From the NCBI GenBank assembly GCA_027886175.1, contig JAJNNQ010000013.1, forward strand, positions 9,832,001-9,896,000: 64,000 bases of DNA, in the 5' to 3' direction. The notes under the pieces were generated by a model. The model ran no database searches. It had not been told where the DNA came from and saw only the letters and a list, made by a program, of their open reading frames with translations. Shown here one piece after another: positions 1 to 12,690 of the stretch; within the stretch, counting starts at the first letter, position 1, and the number at the start of each line of letters is the position of its first letter. Origin of the DNA: Phylloscopus collybita (taxonomy: Eukaryota > Chordata > Aves > Passeriformes > Phylloscopidae). The translations under genes and the position numbers were made by a program.

Positions 1-1887
1 TTTAAAAAAAGTACACCTAAACCCCAGCATTATAGAAAGGGGAAAGTTATTTCTGTGTCAACTGTAATCAGAAGCTGAAAATATTTTATCCATCCTTGAG
101 ATCCCAGTGATGGCCCTTCTGATAATTAAGCTTGCTTGTATTTGTAAGTCAGTGATGGATGCTAAGACAGATACCTTCTCTGTTTTTTTGCATCAAAGAT
201 AATAATCATGTTGATTTTCTCCAAAATATAAAATACCACTATCGATGCCCAAATAATCTGAATCTTTACTTGGGCACCTGAAGTAGAACCTATCAGAAAA
301 GAGTTATGTGCAGAGCAGAGCAAATTTTTGTGTGGATCTCTGTCTGTTCCATGAAAAAACCATAGCAGGGAGCCTCAAGGAAAGATCTAGTCTTCCCTTG
401 CCCACAATTTATATCTTTTCTCAAAAAAAAAACCAGGCAGGAAAAGTAGTGATGCATGTCTGATATTGATGGAAAGCAAGTATGTACCTCATCCATTGAA
501 AACATTGATCAAGGCCACTTTGCTCTTTTTAATGATGGCCCCATAAATCTGCCAGTATCAATGAAAGTCACTGTTATCTTCTGAGGTTCTAAATGGCCCT
601 GCTAAGCCACAGCTAATGGTTCTTTGCATCCAGGAGCTAAATTGTCATACTTTCCCCTTTCAAAACTCTTCTGCTTCTTGTTTAGCTTTTGTTTGCTTGT
701 TTGGCTGTGTTTTTTGGTAAACTGCACATGAAGAAAACCAGGACACACTAAAAAAGAGGAAGAAATTCCAGATACAGCAAATTTTTAATGAAGTGGTTTT
801 ATTTTGAAAGCTCTTCTTTCAGTGGGTTTCAGCCAAGAAGGATGAGAATCCAACTGGATGTGGCTTTTTTCAGACAACACAGGCTACAGAATCTGGCAAA
901 TCAATTTGAATGAAAAAGACCTGGAAAAGTGATATTTCTGTTACATGTCAATGTACAATCTGTGATTCAATACCAAGATATAGGATTAGTTTACTAAACC
1001 AAGGCATTTGATTTGACTATTTAAAAATGCCAGACACTATAAGTGGGTGCTAAAGAAGATCTGAAGGAATGAAGAAGGAGGTGGGGTCAGGCTCATCCTA
1101 GCTCACAAACTGTGTTTAAATATTTGGGCACATTCTGCACTGCTGTACTGTTGGCCAGGAACAGAGCTCCACAGCTCTCAGTATGTCAGGGACTCCTCAG
1201 GGTAGGGTGAGGAATCTTTCTTGAGACCCCCAGTGATTGCCAAGCAGGCTTTACCATTTCAGTATTTTGTGCTACATATGTTCAGGATTGAAGTATATCC
1301 TCAGTGGAGGATTTCACCTCACACAATGGGAAGCAATAAATAACTCTTCTCTGAAGAGGTGTTAAGAACATTTTGAAATGGAAGTTTGCTTATTTTTTGC
1401 ATCAAGAATATCAAAGAGATTCTCTAGACAGATCTGACTGTATCTTAGTTATCTTTGCAATGAAATCCCTCCTTAGCCTTGCCCCAACACCCATTCCTGT
1501 GTTTCTGAGATCCATGTACATGAATCTCAGAAACAGATGGAGTATGCCTTACCCAGAATCTAATCCTAGCGAGGTAGAGAGGCCAGATGGTCTCACTTTC
1601 CAAATGAAAACTTTCAGAGAATCTTTAAACTAAGCAAAGATTTTAACATTGATGGCTGGATATAGTGTAATACACAGAGAAGATTAATTAGAAACCCTAA
1701 TTAAATGTAACAGTGTAAAAGAACCAGAGCACTATTTGGCATCAAACAGCCTTTTAAGATTCTTGTTGGAACCTGGAGTCCTCAGCATGGCTGAGATGCA
1801 AAGCGAACAACAGAAAAGCAGAAACAATGAGATTTACTAAAAGGTGCCAAACTCAATTCTACATGCAATCATTTCCTGTATTTTTTT
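1..1887. other. AT-rich non-coding DNA, nothing recognised
   Basis: No ORF of gene-like length, no repeat I recognise and no tandem structure. The short ORFs (70 and 86 codons) show no domain, signal peptide or splice context. Confidence 0.6.
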
Positions 1888-2440
1888 ATAGAATCATAAG
1901 AGGCCTGAAAGGAACCTTTAGAGGTCGTCTAGTTCATCCCCCTACCCCAAGGCAAGATCAACTATACCTAAATCATTCCTGACAGATGTTTGTCTAACCT
2001 GTTCTTATAAAGCTCCAATCACAGAGATTCCAAAACATCCCTAGGCAATCTATTCTGGTGTTTAACTATCCTTGTTGTTTGAAAGTTTTTCCTAATGCTT
2101 AACTCTGAATCAACACTGCTCCAGTCTAATCTTGCTATTTTTTTGTTCTATAGACCAAGGACACGGAGTAAAGTTTATTCCTTTTTATTTTTTAATTATT
2201 TTTTTAATCAGGTGCCTTTTACAAATTGAAAGGTCATTCCTATGTACCCTTGATATTTTTAATTTTTTTTTAGACAAAAGAACCCCAGTTCTTTCATTTT
2301 GCTGCCATTTAGACTTCCGACCATTTGGTTTCCCTTTGTTAGGACCACATCTCTTTCAAACATGGCATTGGATACTGAACATTGCAGCTGCACTCTTAGC
2401 TGCGCCCTGCAGAATGAAAGGTCTGTTATCACATATGTTA
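1888..2440 (-). mobile_element. Degraded CR1 LINE fragment (3' part)
   Basis: The block opens with the reverse complement of the CR1 3' end (TAGAATCATAAGAGGCCTGA, then a 'ggaacctttagaggtcgtct' segment) and continues through the typical inner CR1 text in the same orientation: 'attcctgacagatgtttgtc', 'taacctgttcttataaagct', 'gagattccaaaacatcccta', 'gaaagtttttcctaatgctt', and later 'gaaccccagttctttcattt' and 'ctgaacattgcagctgcact'. The right half is badly decayed and holds T-rich insertions around 2185-2275, so the far border is approximate. The family is a non-LTR retrotransposon that inserts 5'-truncated copies. No reverse-transcriptase reading frame survives. The short ORFs across it are chance openings in repeat DNA. 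The level of decay suggests an old copy, much older than the one near 51 kb. Confidence 0.85.
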
Positions 2441-2599
2441 AGGATAGCATTTCTTGTTTTGGGCTAAATTCACATTCTTTTCCTACACAGCTCTTACCAC
2501 TCATTTCCAGCTTGTTCTTAATAAAAGTTGATTGACTATATTGAAGAGGGGATTTCTTTGCTGTTTTTCACTGCAGACAATTGCAGAAAAAGAGCGTTT

Positions 2600-2675
2600 A
2601 TTCACATGAAGATGTTATCATGTCCCCCAAGCAAATGAGGTGAAAGAGTCAGTTTTCTTCAGCCTGTTACAGGAA
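2600..2675 (-). mobile_element. Possible second small CR1 fragment
   Basis: The stretch contains 'gaagatgttatcatgtcccc' followed by 'cagttttcttcagcctg'. Both resemble consecutive pieces of the minus-strand CR1 text that would normally lie inside a longer CR1 copy. It may be a displaced part of the element ending near 2440 or a separate remnant. Short and decayed, so only a moderate call. Confidence 0.4.
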
Positions 2676-5081
2676 CGCACATCTGGAAGGAATATTTTAA
2701 TTCTCAGACATATGGAGTGGGGAGCTTGAGGATATGAGCGTCACACATCACTTCTCCCTTTAAATTCTGTGCTCGTATCTCTGGTGCGCAGCAGGAATTC
2801 TTGTGGATCGTGGACAGTAACCAAGAAAGTGTTGCCATGTTTTTACAACATCCTGACCTCTAGGCTGTTACTTAGCTGATTAGTTGGCAGTACAACCCTA
2901 CAAGGTTGTACCATCTTACTGAAACCACAGTGGATCTTAGAGGTGAACATCATACCTAGGAAAAGCAACTGCAGGTGGCCAATGGCACAGAGAAGGACTT
3001 CCAGAAGCTTCCTCCTGATGCCCCACATCAAGTGTGCTCCTATTCCAGCCCCCTTGGAAAATGCAGTAGTGAGGTATCGTAGAGAAGCACAGGAAGAGGC
3101 ATCTGGACCCTGACTGTTGTGAAGGTTTGCTGAGACAAACATACACATGCTTATGGCTCACAGAAAGGGGAACAGATGTGCAGATTCAAGGAATTTTATC
3201 CCCCCCAAATGCTGCAGTCACAGCTAAAGAAGAAGTAAAAATAGATGCAGTTGTGGGAGCTGCAGCGATGGCAAGGACTAATGCTGAGAGGGTGCAGAGA
3301 GAGAGGAAAGGACAACTTATCAGAGAAACAAGGATAAGCGAGGAGGGCATTAATTACGGACTGCCCTGAATAGTGACAGCACCCAAACTGCCTCCCTTAA
3401 CAAGTTTCCTCTTTTGTAGTTTCCCAGCATCAGCTGCATACCACCCTTTCCCACTACCAGTGTGCAGCACATATGGCTGCCTTGCAAGAATCACACAAAT
3501 CATCCAGTAAGTTCATTTTTATTAGTAGCTTCTGCTTAATTAAGGGATGCATCATGCTTCATCAATCAGCTTCTGTGCATGTGAGTTGGTCTCAGCCACG
3601 CTGCTGATGCAAACTCCAAGCAGACAGGGTTCTTGTGCTGTAGGCAAGCGGCTGGTTAGCCTGAGTTTGGGCAGCCAGGGGCAGAGCTGGATCCCTGATC
3701 CTGAGAGGGAAGTTTAGTATCACAGCTAAGGCAACGGGAGATCCACCGTGACTTTCTCTGTTGTGTACTGACAGACTGAAGCACAAAGCTAATGGGAAGA
3801 AAAATATTTTCTTTATAAAAAATATAATTGAGTTAAGACAGTGAAAAGCATAATTACCGATTGAAAGTGGTTTGTTTACAAACCTGAAGTATTTTTAGCT
3901 TTCTGGTCTTTAAAGAAACCAGGTAAATCAGTTTCTGGAGTCACCACTGATTTCGCTGGTGCATTTCATGGCTGCAGAAGAAATTCCTGAAGATGAACAA
4001 ATCAGGCAGGTGTGCCCAATAAAGCACAGTGCAGTGCAGTGCCAAACAGAGGTGGTGTGGACAGCACACGGCTTTGCTTCCCAGATTGGACACATGAACC
4101 TACACTAGAGTATATGTACCTAAAAGTGCTGGGTCTAACCACCCTGGGGTTGGCTTGGGACCTCTTCCTGGAGCTGCACAGTCAGATGTGTGTGTAATTA
4201 CAGATAATCACATTCTCCAGTCTCTCAGTTAATGCTAAGAAAGGGCTACCTGTTATCACCAGGCCATTACTGGCTCTGGAATAATGCTCATAGCAGCAAC
4301 TCTCTGAATTATTTTTTATTTGCTTAATAACATTAAAGGCATAATTGGTCAGATTACAGTTCAGCTTTTCCATTGCCACCTCTTTCATGGCCTCAGACCT
4401 ACTTACCCTGGATTCCTCCTGTGCAGGAAAGATTAATTCTGATGAATTATACCAAACTCCATCATAGTTTTGCTGCTTGAAAGATTCATTAAGAAGTGGA
4501 ACCTACCAAAACCCAAATCACTTATGGCCAAAATTAAACTTGGCTTCAGTCTTCTGATGTGAAAGCCTGTGTGTTAACCCACTAGGTTACCTAACCCTCG
4601 AATGCATCCTGTTCAGTGAATGCAAGTAATACCATAACATACATGTAAGGTAACTCATCTCAAAATACACAGGTCATCATTTTCCTCTGCAATTTTCATG
4701 GTAGCTTATCCTTTACATATTTTATTATTATTTTTATGATAGCTATTAAAAGCCCTCAGATGCTCTATGGATTGCTGGTGAAATAGTGTATGTACAGTAT
4801 ATATGTTTTTTAATAGTCCAATTAAGGTAGATCAGACAGTTCTACTATATTATTATATATATCTCTGCAATTAGCATATTGTAAGTGCCTACAAAAGGTT
4901 TATATGATTTTTACACCTGCAATGCCTCACTACACAGCTCTGTAAGTAGATTTCCCAGTGGCAACGAATTTTAGGCTTTTCCTAGCTGCCTGATAAAAGC
5001 AAACCTGTGTGAAACTTGCTATTTTATCTCGGAGTATCCCAGGGCGTGAAGCCCAAGTGAAAGAGCTTTTAAAACTATATT
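2676..5081. other. Non-coding DNA with mildly purine-rich patch
   Basis: Mostly unremarkable. Around 3220-3345 the plus strand is rich in A and G and gives an 80-codon ORF that looks compositional rather than coding. AT-rich, TATA-containing DNA at 4790-4870. No gene seen. Confidence 0.5.
4535..4605 (-). repeat. Possible ancient SINE tail (MIR-like), very degraded
   Basis: The text 'tgtgttaacccactaggtta' recalls the 'ttaaccactaggctat' end of the MIR/CORE-SINE consensus read in reverse. The upstream part does not align by eye, so this could be chance. Confidence 0.25.
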
Positions 5082-5094
5082 AAAAAAAAAAAAC

Positions 5095-5145
5095 AAAAGA
5101 AGAAGACCAATAAAAGAAGAAGACCAATAAAAGAAGAAGACCAAT
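5095..5145. repeat. 17-bp tandem repeat, three perfect copies
   Basis: The unit AAAAGAAGAAGACCAAT occurs three times head to tail without a mismatch (5095-5111, 5112-5128, 5129-5145), directly after an A-rich run (5082-5098). Each unit ends with a CCAAT pentamer. Perfect identity indicates recent expansion by slippage or unequal exchange, and copy number is probably polymorphic. Confidence 0.95.
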
Positions 5146-5939
5146 AAGCATGCATTTCTTTCATCATCTGTAAGCTACAAAACTGGGACCATTCAACAAT
5201 CTTTAGGAATAAATTGGCACTACACAGACTTGACCCAAACGTGATTAGAAGGGACCCTTCACACAAGCTTCTCACAGTCAAAAGTGAAGATACACTTTCC
5301 ACCTTAGCTCACTTCCTTAAATTTCCTAACCTGTGAGGTGGAAGAGAAGCAGAGAAATTAAGTTACAGACTGGGGAAGACAGCCCAAAAATACTTCATGT
5401 AAGTTCCTTCCATCTGCTTGATTCACTTATCACAGTGGGCCTGGGAAAACAACCAGGGGATTTATAAGCAATCCTGCCCAAGTGCAGTCAGGTTGCTGGG
5501 AAGTAGTTGAAGTTTCAATGGCATTAAAGAGTTTCACAAAGAGTATTCTGACTCTGCAGAAATTTTTGGGAGTTTTGGGAGTGGATTGGTACTCTGGCAA
5601 ACATGCAGAACAGAAATTTCAGGAAGCTTTTTTTTTCTCCTTAGACCTCTCCTATACATTTCTCCTTGAATCCCCTATCAGTCACTTCACTGACTTTGTT
5701 ACAAATGCATGCTCAGAAGGAAACTAAAGCTCTCTGAGGGGCTCCTCCAAAATATGCATGAATTCTGATTTTGGTCAAGTTCTATCCCTGAAATGCATCT
5801 CTCCCTTATCAACAAAGAGATAATTAGGTAAATCCAGGAGAAAAATCATTCACAACTACATGATGTCAGTGTACATTAAGGATTTCGCTTTCAGGTAGTT
5901 TTTCATTATTAGGCCTTTCTGCTGAAACATGACTAATCT

Positions 5940-6190
5940 AATCCAGGGAAAAGAGGGAACCCCTGGCATCAAATCTATGCTCCCAAATGACTGACTGATG
6001 TATTTTGCCAAGGAATCATGCTCGACATGTAGGGATGGAGAACAAGTCCCTGTAATCTATGACTTACTAGCTGTTTCTAAGTGATTCTGGCTGTGTCGAT
6101 AGATTTGTTCACAGCTCTAATTGTGTTAATGAATTGAACATAATTAAACTTACAGCATGTCACAAGCTTCCTCTGGCAACTCTAGTAGGT
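5940..6190. promoter_or_regulatory. Candidate conserved non-coding element
   Basis: An uninterrupted, repeat-free block with several homeodomain-type cores (CTAATTGTGTTAATGAATTG near 6117-6136, ATAATTAAAC near 6140), a texture typical of vertebrate developmental enhancers. No alignment is available here, so conservation is inference only. Confidence 0.25.
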
Positions 6191-8459
6191 TTCTTAAGCA
6201 CCAGTTCATCAGCAACCATACTGCAACTGAATAGGTAACTACAGAACCAGCCAGAACGGCTTAGTAACAACACAGGAAAGAAATATACGACCAGACCTTA
6301 ATATTACCATTCATTCAAATTATTGCATGAGAGGCATGGAACTTGGATTCTAAAGGTAGAATTGCCCAGTGTTTAGTTTTTCGGAGTCTCTCTGGAGAAG
6401 CACCCAGCTCAAGCTGTACCACTACTAATAAAAAGTACTTTCATAAAGGAGTCTATCTTTTGGCTTATGCAGAAACCTCCAGTTGAATCCAGTTATGGTG
6501 ACTGGCATACATCGTTTTTGTAACAGTCCACAAAGCAAAACTCATCTGAATTCTAAAATTTGTCTTGAAATCCAACTTTCCCATGGTTTGCAACATTGCA
6601 TATGAGGATTATGTGAAATGTACTTCCTTCAAAATACACCAAGGTCCAGTGTTTAATCCATCAATTTATTTGGGATGATAAATAACTTATTGCTGAAATA
6701 CACACAGGTAAGAGTAACAAATCCTGTTGTCTACCTCCACTGAGGTTTTGGGAGTCATCCTCTGTTTGGCGACTGTACTTTTACGCATTTAAAGAATTGT
6801 AATAATTCATGCATTTTTCATTTTGATCTGTCTTGGGTATTATCCCTTTTGTCAAACCTCAGGCAATAAAAATCTTCTATATTTTTCATCCTAGAACCTG
6901 GATTTCCTCCTTGTTGCACATAAAAACATTTACAATCAATAATCGGGCAATGTCAACAAATAGCAAAATGCTATTCATCTTTTTCCAAGTTATGTCATCA
7001 CTAAAAATCTATATTTAAACTTGTATCTTATTCTCATGCTTTTCTTCATGTGAACACTGTTGTCTTAACAAGTATAGAATTTATTTTTCTTTTAAAATGT
7101 AAGCAAGAAGCAGTCACTATTCACAATTTACTGGTAATATTCTCATTGTTGAAGGAGCTATATAGAATCTATAGCCCCAGTAGAAAAAAAAATTACATAT
7201 GTTATTTTTTAAACAATTGGCTCTTTCAATGAAAGAACTGATTCTGGTTCAGTGTTTTCATAATAGGACAAAGTGCTGTAGGAATTACTGATGGTGCAGA
7301 ACATTATCAGGTGCACACAGCATGATGCCTGCACTGTTTTCACGATGTAATTTTTGAAGAAACTCCAGCAAACTAAACCCTTTTGATGCAGCACTAGATA
7401 ACAATATGGAACAAATAAAATGATCTAGGAGAAATGTTGCCTCTAGCACAAATGACTGAATCTCATTAATATCCATGCAGTTATCTGCAGACCACGAAAA
7501 ATACATCTCTATGCATTAGCTAGCACAGATACCTCTATGCAGTACTGCCTTTAGGTTGTGTAGACATACACAGAGTATTTTCTGATTAAATTAACCTGTG
7601 TCAGGTTCTTAAGGTTATATTTTTCTTTCTTGTATATTCATATCTAACCTGACGGTGAGCCTCATTTTCAGCATCTCTCTTAATACAAATTTCGTGGTGA
7701 TCCCCAGCACCAGGAAATTTCTGCTTTAAATATTTTCATTATTACACCATATTTTGTAGACCAAATAATAGCAAACTTCCAGCGCAACTTAGTCTTTTTT
7801 CCAGGACTGGGAGAAGGCTGGCTAACATCTTAAGTAAGTAGATAAGCACAACGCAATCAAACTCGTAGGATACACATGTACCACGTATGTGTCAGAGACG
7901 TTTGTGTGATAAATTACACAGCCCATGTGGTAAATTGCAGTTTGCGCTTTTGACTGCCTCATCTACTCTCTGCTTACTAATCCATCTCCACCGGGACCAC
8001 TTCTATCATTTAAAAGATCTGATCAACATCAAATAGCCCCCTTAAAAAAACCCACAAAACAACTTGCCACTATACATAAAGCAGGTTTATCTAACCATAG
8101 TAAATGCTGGATATGTCAGCAACCTTCAGCTAACCTAGTTCATGTCATTTTAAAGGGCCATAAATGGCAAAAAAAGAGTGGAAAAATACATGAAAAGGCC
8201 TTCTTGTAGCTCTTAACGAGGGTCTTATTGTCCCTGGAAAAATCTGTGTGACGGGACTGAAAGGAGAGGTAAGGCTTGCAGCATGATTCAAAAATAGGAT
8301 TCTGTATTAAAGAAGAAAATCCAAAGCCTAAACAAAAAATAATGACAACAAAAACAGAAACAAAGTGGAAAAAATGCTTCCTTACTCCCCAGAAGAGTTC
8401 TATGAACTCTCCAAGCCCTAAACCAGAAAAATAATCTGACATCTGATGCAATATTGAGA
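6191..8459. other. AT-rich non-coding DNA, nothing recognised
   Basis: Only short ORFs (60-103 codons) with low-complexity, hydrophobic or lysine-rich composition expected from AT-rich DNA. No repeat family recognised. Confidence 0.5.
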
Positions 8460-8790
8460 CTAATATGCTAATTCCATATGGTTAGATTAATCCATTAATC
8501 ACTGCTAAAAATAATTGTGTAGGTACCTAAATTAGCTGAATCTTTTTTATGGGAAGCAAAGAAGAATAAAAGGCTTTATAACAGTAAAAGTAATTCCTGT
8601 GGCTGATAATTAGCATTGTGTTCAAACACTCATCCTTGCGCTGCTCCTTTCCCTTGAAAAAAGCAGAGCAATGTCCTCATCTTCACTGAACACGGTATTA
8701 GCACCTCGGAATTGCACCGCTCCAGAGCCCAGACTTAATTAAATAACAAGGTTAGGATCAGACAATATATCAAGGTTATAAACTGGAGCA
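8460..8790. promoter_or_regulatory. Candidate conserved non-coding element
   Basis: Dense homeodomain-type cores: AGATTAATCCATTAATC (8484-8500, with an OTX/bicoid-type TAATCC), TAATTAG (8607-8613) and CTTAATTAAAT (about 8734-8744), in DNA with no recognisable repeat. This combination is common in vertebrate developmental enhancers, but conservation has not been tested. Confidence 0.3.
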
Positions 8791-9858
8791 CTAACCTTCT
8801 GGAGGGGAGACATTCTCAGCTTTTCAACGGAAACAGGGGTTCGTGTCTATATTTGGAAGGTCCTGAGAGAATAAACTTTAGCATCAGCATAAATTAAGTA
8901 CAGAGAAGGTAATTTAGGTACAGTTAGCCTCTTTCTGCCTGTGCCTTGGTTCAGGACTGGAGTTCCTGTGCTGCCACAGATAATAACAACATCAAAAAGG
9001 AAAGCAGGCTGATTTCCAGAAGGTTTGGATCAGGCCCTGAACACCATAGGTTTTTGAGCATGGAACTCCACTCAAGCTTCAGCTCCAGCTCAGAGTAATT
9101 TCTGCCTCCTTCTCTCTGCTCAGCACTAGGTTCCATTGAGTTCAGAGGAACTGACAGTATCTGGCTCCAGAGCTCACCCTGACACCAAAGACTTCTCTTA
9201 GATGTATTGTAGATACTCCAAAAATGTGCATCTCCACAAGAAAGAAGATGAACATAGGCCAATGCCAAACAGGAAGGGAGAACTGTCTTTTCTGAGAAAT
9301 GTCTATACCAGCAGCACATTGCCTTTTAGGGCAGTGAAGTCTGCTCATAGAGGAAAGTGCTGCACAGAGCAGGCAGAGGCTTTCTGTGCATGGAGAGACA
9401 GACTCAAAGGATTAGACTGTGAGTGCTTAACTGTAAGAGGGGAGATTGTCTGGAGTACTAACCCTGTTTGTCTGATAAGAACCAGAAAATACTACAAATT
9501 AGACAAGTAATCAATAGTATTCAGATTTCCAAGAGAACAACATAGAATAAAATCCTCAAACTCATTTAATTGTATTCCTGGAAAGTTTTGCTCTGTTCCA
9601 AATTACAAAATAGCTTGTTAGAGTTTGGTAAAAAATATTCTTTGACTGTGACTGTTTTTCTAAATAGAAGATAAAACATCATTATTAAATTTTCATGCAA
9701 ACTGTTATGCATGGAGTAACTCATTATGAAAGAACTATTATATTTGCAAAGTCAATATTTGAAAAGTTAGCAGCACTTCACTGAAACAAAGGTTGAAAGG
9801 TCTGAAGATATGAAATGAAAGCTTGGCTAAGCAGCAAGTAAAGCAGGATGAGCTAACA
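8791..9858. other. Non-coding DNA, nothing recognised
   Basis: Holds two overlapping chance ORFs on opposite strands (122 codons at 8951-9319 minus, 102 codons at 9202-9510 plus). Neither shows a recognisable domain or a consistent splice context, and opposing ORFs over the same bases argue for chance. Confidence 0.5.
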
Positions 9859-9859
9859 G

Positions 9860-10200
9860 TTTGCAATGGTCTGTGGATAAACCAGAAGGAATAAAGATTT
9901 ATAGAAAAGTAAAGTGCAGCAAGGACTACTGGAATGAAAATTTAAAAAATGGAAAATTTAGACTGGGCACATCAGGAAAAAAGTCTCATTGGAAAAATCT
10001 GTTACACAGTGAAACAGCCTCCCAAGAGATATGCTGGAATTGATGAAATTCTCTGAAATAACTAAAATGAACCTTCATACAATAGAATAGACCATGGTGG
10101 CAAGAGCAATGTCAGGATTGGTGCTGAGGAAAGGATGTCAGCCTATGGTCACCTGCCTACATCACTTCATTGCACTGTCCTGACTCTTCAGTGAAAGCCT
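9860..10200 (+). mobile_element. Degraded CR1 LINE fragment (3' part)
   Basis: The plus strand reads like a heavily mutated CR1 3' region: 'aagtgcagcaaggactactg', then 'tttagactgggcacatcagg' followed by 'aaaaaagtctcattggaaaa', then 'cagtgaaacagcctcccaag' and 'agatatgctggaattgatga'. These follow the order of the CR1 consensus (tttagactggacattaggaa..., ...ggaacagcctgcccagagat, ...gttgtggaat). The terminal octamer repeats are not preserved and the right border is uncertain. An open frame of 60 codons inside it is incidental. Old copy, on the opposite strand to the fragment near 2 kb. Confidence 0.6.
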
Positions 10201-10283
10201 GAAAATGTAGGTGGGAGGAACAGAACAAGAAGATGAAAGTAAAAAAAATTCCAAACTTACATAGTTTTTGTACCAGTATACAT

Positions 10284-10304
10284 ATCAACCCCGCCCCCCC
10301 CCCC
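10284..10304. repeat. C-rich homopolymer tract
   Basis: A cytosine run broken by a single G, ending in 11 consecutive C (10294-10304). Simple low-complexity DNA, prone to sequencing error in length. Confidence 0.9.
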
Positions 10305-12299
10305 TAAATTTAAATGCTTTTATAGACCTCTGAACAATATATGAATTATACAAATGGGGCCCCTGACCAGCTCACGGGGGCAGAAATAACTGCTTTTAGT
10401 TCCACATCAGTGAGTTTCCAGGCTGAAACTCGGTCTCTGTTTGGCAAACCAAATTTCATGACATTAGGTCAATCTTTCCTTTCCTGAAGGGCCTCATATT
10501 CTTTATGTGCACCCAGGCTGAGGTAGCAGCCTCATGTCATATTTGGTGGGAAAAAGGTCTTGTCAATGTGGGATTCCTTTATAACCAAACTTTAGAAAAG
10601 ACTTTTTCATTGTGTACATATAGTAAGTTTACTTAATGACCAAAGTTTTTTTTCCCTTCTGCTAGCAACATTTGCTCATTCTGATTTATTCATCCAAGTT
10701 CTGCCACTGAAAACCATATGCCAATAAACAGGATACCTGTGGATACCTCAGCCAATACTGCTGCTAGCCATGCATAGCAGGGTAACCTTTTAAGAGCAGA
10801 CAATTGGGTTCAGGCACACAGAATAGCTGCTAAGAAAGAACTCAGCTGGAAGCTGAGGTTGCAGTTATTGGGGACCTGATCGACAGAACTGAAACTGTTT
10901 TGGGCCTGGCACAGTGGCAAGAGCTGAAGATACGAAGGAGGAGGGATGATACTGTAAGGGATGATTATTCAGTTCTATGGTGGCTTCACGTGTGATCATG
11001 TGCCAGGAGCATTTTATTCCTTTGGCAAACAGGGAATGCTTTCTTTGGGTTAAGAGTTGTTAGTTCTATCAGCAGAATCTAACACTAAGGACACGTTCCC
11101 AAGGCAAATGCTCACATACCTACACACACAGCTGTGGAAGCTGCTGAGGAAAACTTGTCACTGCCCAATTCAAGAAGCAGCCTTACGGGCAAAATGCAGA
11201 AGAGGCAGAAGAACCACCAGCATTTTTCTTCAGTCAGCAGGCCAACCCCAATTGAACAACAGCTTGGAACTGGGAAAAAAAAATAAATAAAGAGGTCAAA
11301 AGGGAGTAACAGTGCTGCCAACCAAGGTGGTTCTCTGATTTCTGCTTCCCTGTGGAGACAGACAGATGTGACTTTGAGCTGGTATGGAGCTGGAAAACAT
11401 AGACATCTCATGACTAACCATTTTCATGTCTGCCCACAGGATTTTAATACTAAATTTATATTTAACACCCCTTTCTTAGTAACTGGATCCCTAATACCAC
11501 TACTATTTTGATTTTAGGGTACTTTATGATCTCACGCAATGATTGAATCAGTCTGAAGTTAAATATATTTTCTGATTCTAGATGCTTATGTGCTCTGATG
11601 ATCTGTGGACAGCTGTATAATTGTATTTCTTGTCCAAGGCTTGTAAAGTATTGTATGGTCTTTCTTTGGTTGAAAAAAGAATCAAACACCAATATATCAA
11701 TCAAGCAAGTTATCATATAAGAAAAAAACCTAATAATTATTATTATTAAAAAATGTATTTCATTAGTTTGCAAATGTACACATTTATAGAAAAACCACTC
11801 TGCCTATTTTCAAACAGTAATACTTGATCTAATATTGACTACATTATTATTTTTAGACTGGAACTAATAATGTCTTATCACTTTTGGGGAATTGTAATGA
11901 CTGGTATTATATATTCTGTTGCACTCTGAGAATAGAACCACTCCCAAATTGTTTGCACCAAAGTGTATTTATCCTTTATACTGCTGTTCAGGAAGGATCT
12001 CTTCATAGAGACTGGTGATTATCCTTCAACTTAAAAATTATTATCCCTTACTTTTATGGAACCTAACGCACATCCGAAATGAACCTGACACCTCTCTGCT
12101 CCTGAATGATCTTTCTCAATTATTTTAAGAATGAAGTCTACCACTAGAAAAAATATAAATTATAGAATTCTCCCACTCCCAGGTTTACTTTGATTCTGTG
12201 CAAATTTGCCAGAATGAAAAGATTACATCTATAGCAATCAGGTGGAAAAAAAAGTACATTGAGGTTTTTTAAATTAAAATATTTCTTTTGACGAAGGGA
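10305..12299. other. AT-rich non-coding DNA, nothing recognised
   Basis: No repeat or gene-like ORF recognised. The 99- and 103-codon minus-strand ORFs (11112-11411, 11462-11773) are low-complexity and lack domains. Confidence 0.5.
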
Positions 12300-12690
12300 T
12301 TAGCCTAAGTTTGCACACTCAGAGTAATTAGTGCATATGGTCCAGCTGTGAAGAAATAGCTGAGGACTTCTAACTTATTATTAATTAGGCTCATTAAAAT
12401 GCAAGTAAGAGAACGATGCCTAGATAAACAATACCTTATGTCATAAAGTCATTACTTGACAAGAGCTAGTCTTGCTAACAGAAGTCATTACTGATATTTT
12501 AAAGGAGCTTTTTTTTTAGACTCCATGGGTGCCAGTTAACTACTTTTGACTGACATCAAGGACAGACATGCAAAGCTGTAAGGAGCCAGCCGTACAGCAC
12601 AGCAATTCTTTTCACATCATTTCAAAATATGTCTGGCTGAGGTCAAAGGTTGACAACCAAATGACAGGCCTTCTTCAATTGCTGTGGTGT
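12300..12690. promoter_or_regulatory. Candidate conserved non-coding element
   Basis: Contains TTAATTAG (12381-12388), a Meis/TGIF-type TGACA core in CTGACATCAAGGACAG (about 12550-12565) and a nuclear-receptor direct repeat of the DR1 type, AGGTCAAAGGTTGA (12640-12653), whose first half-site is perfect and second differs from AGGTCA at two bases. Such clustering suggests an enhancer, but it is inference without comparative data. Confidence 0.3.

Noticed and set aside
2132..2535. Overlapping ORFs of 78-111 codons
   Set aside because: They lie mostly within or at the edge of a degraded CR1 fragment and run on both strands.
8951..9510. 122-codon minus and 102-codon plus ORFs
   Set aside because: They overlap each other on opposite strands and show no domain.
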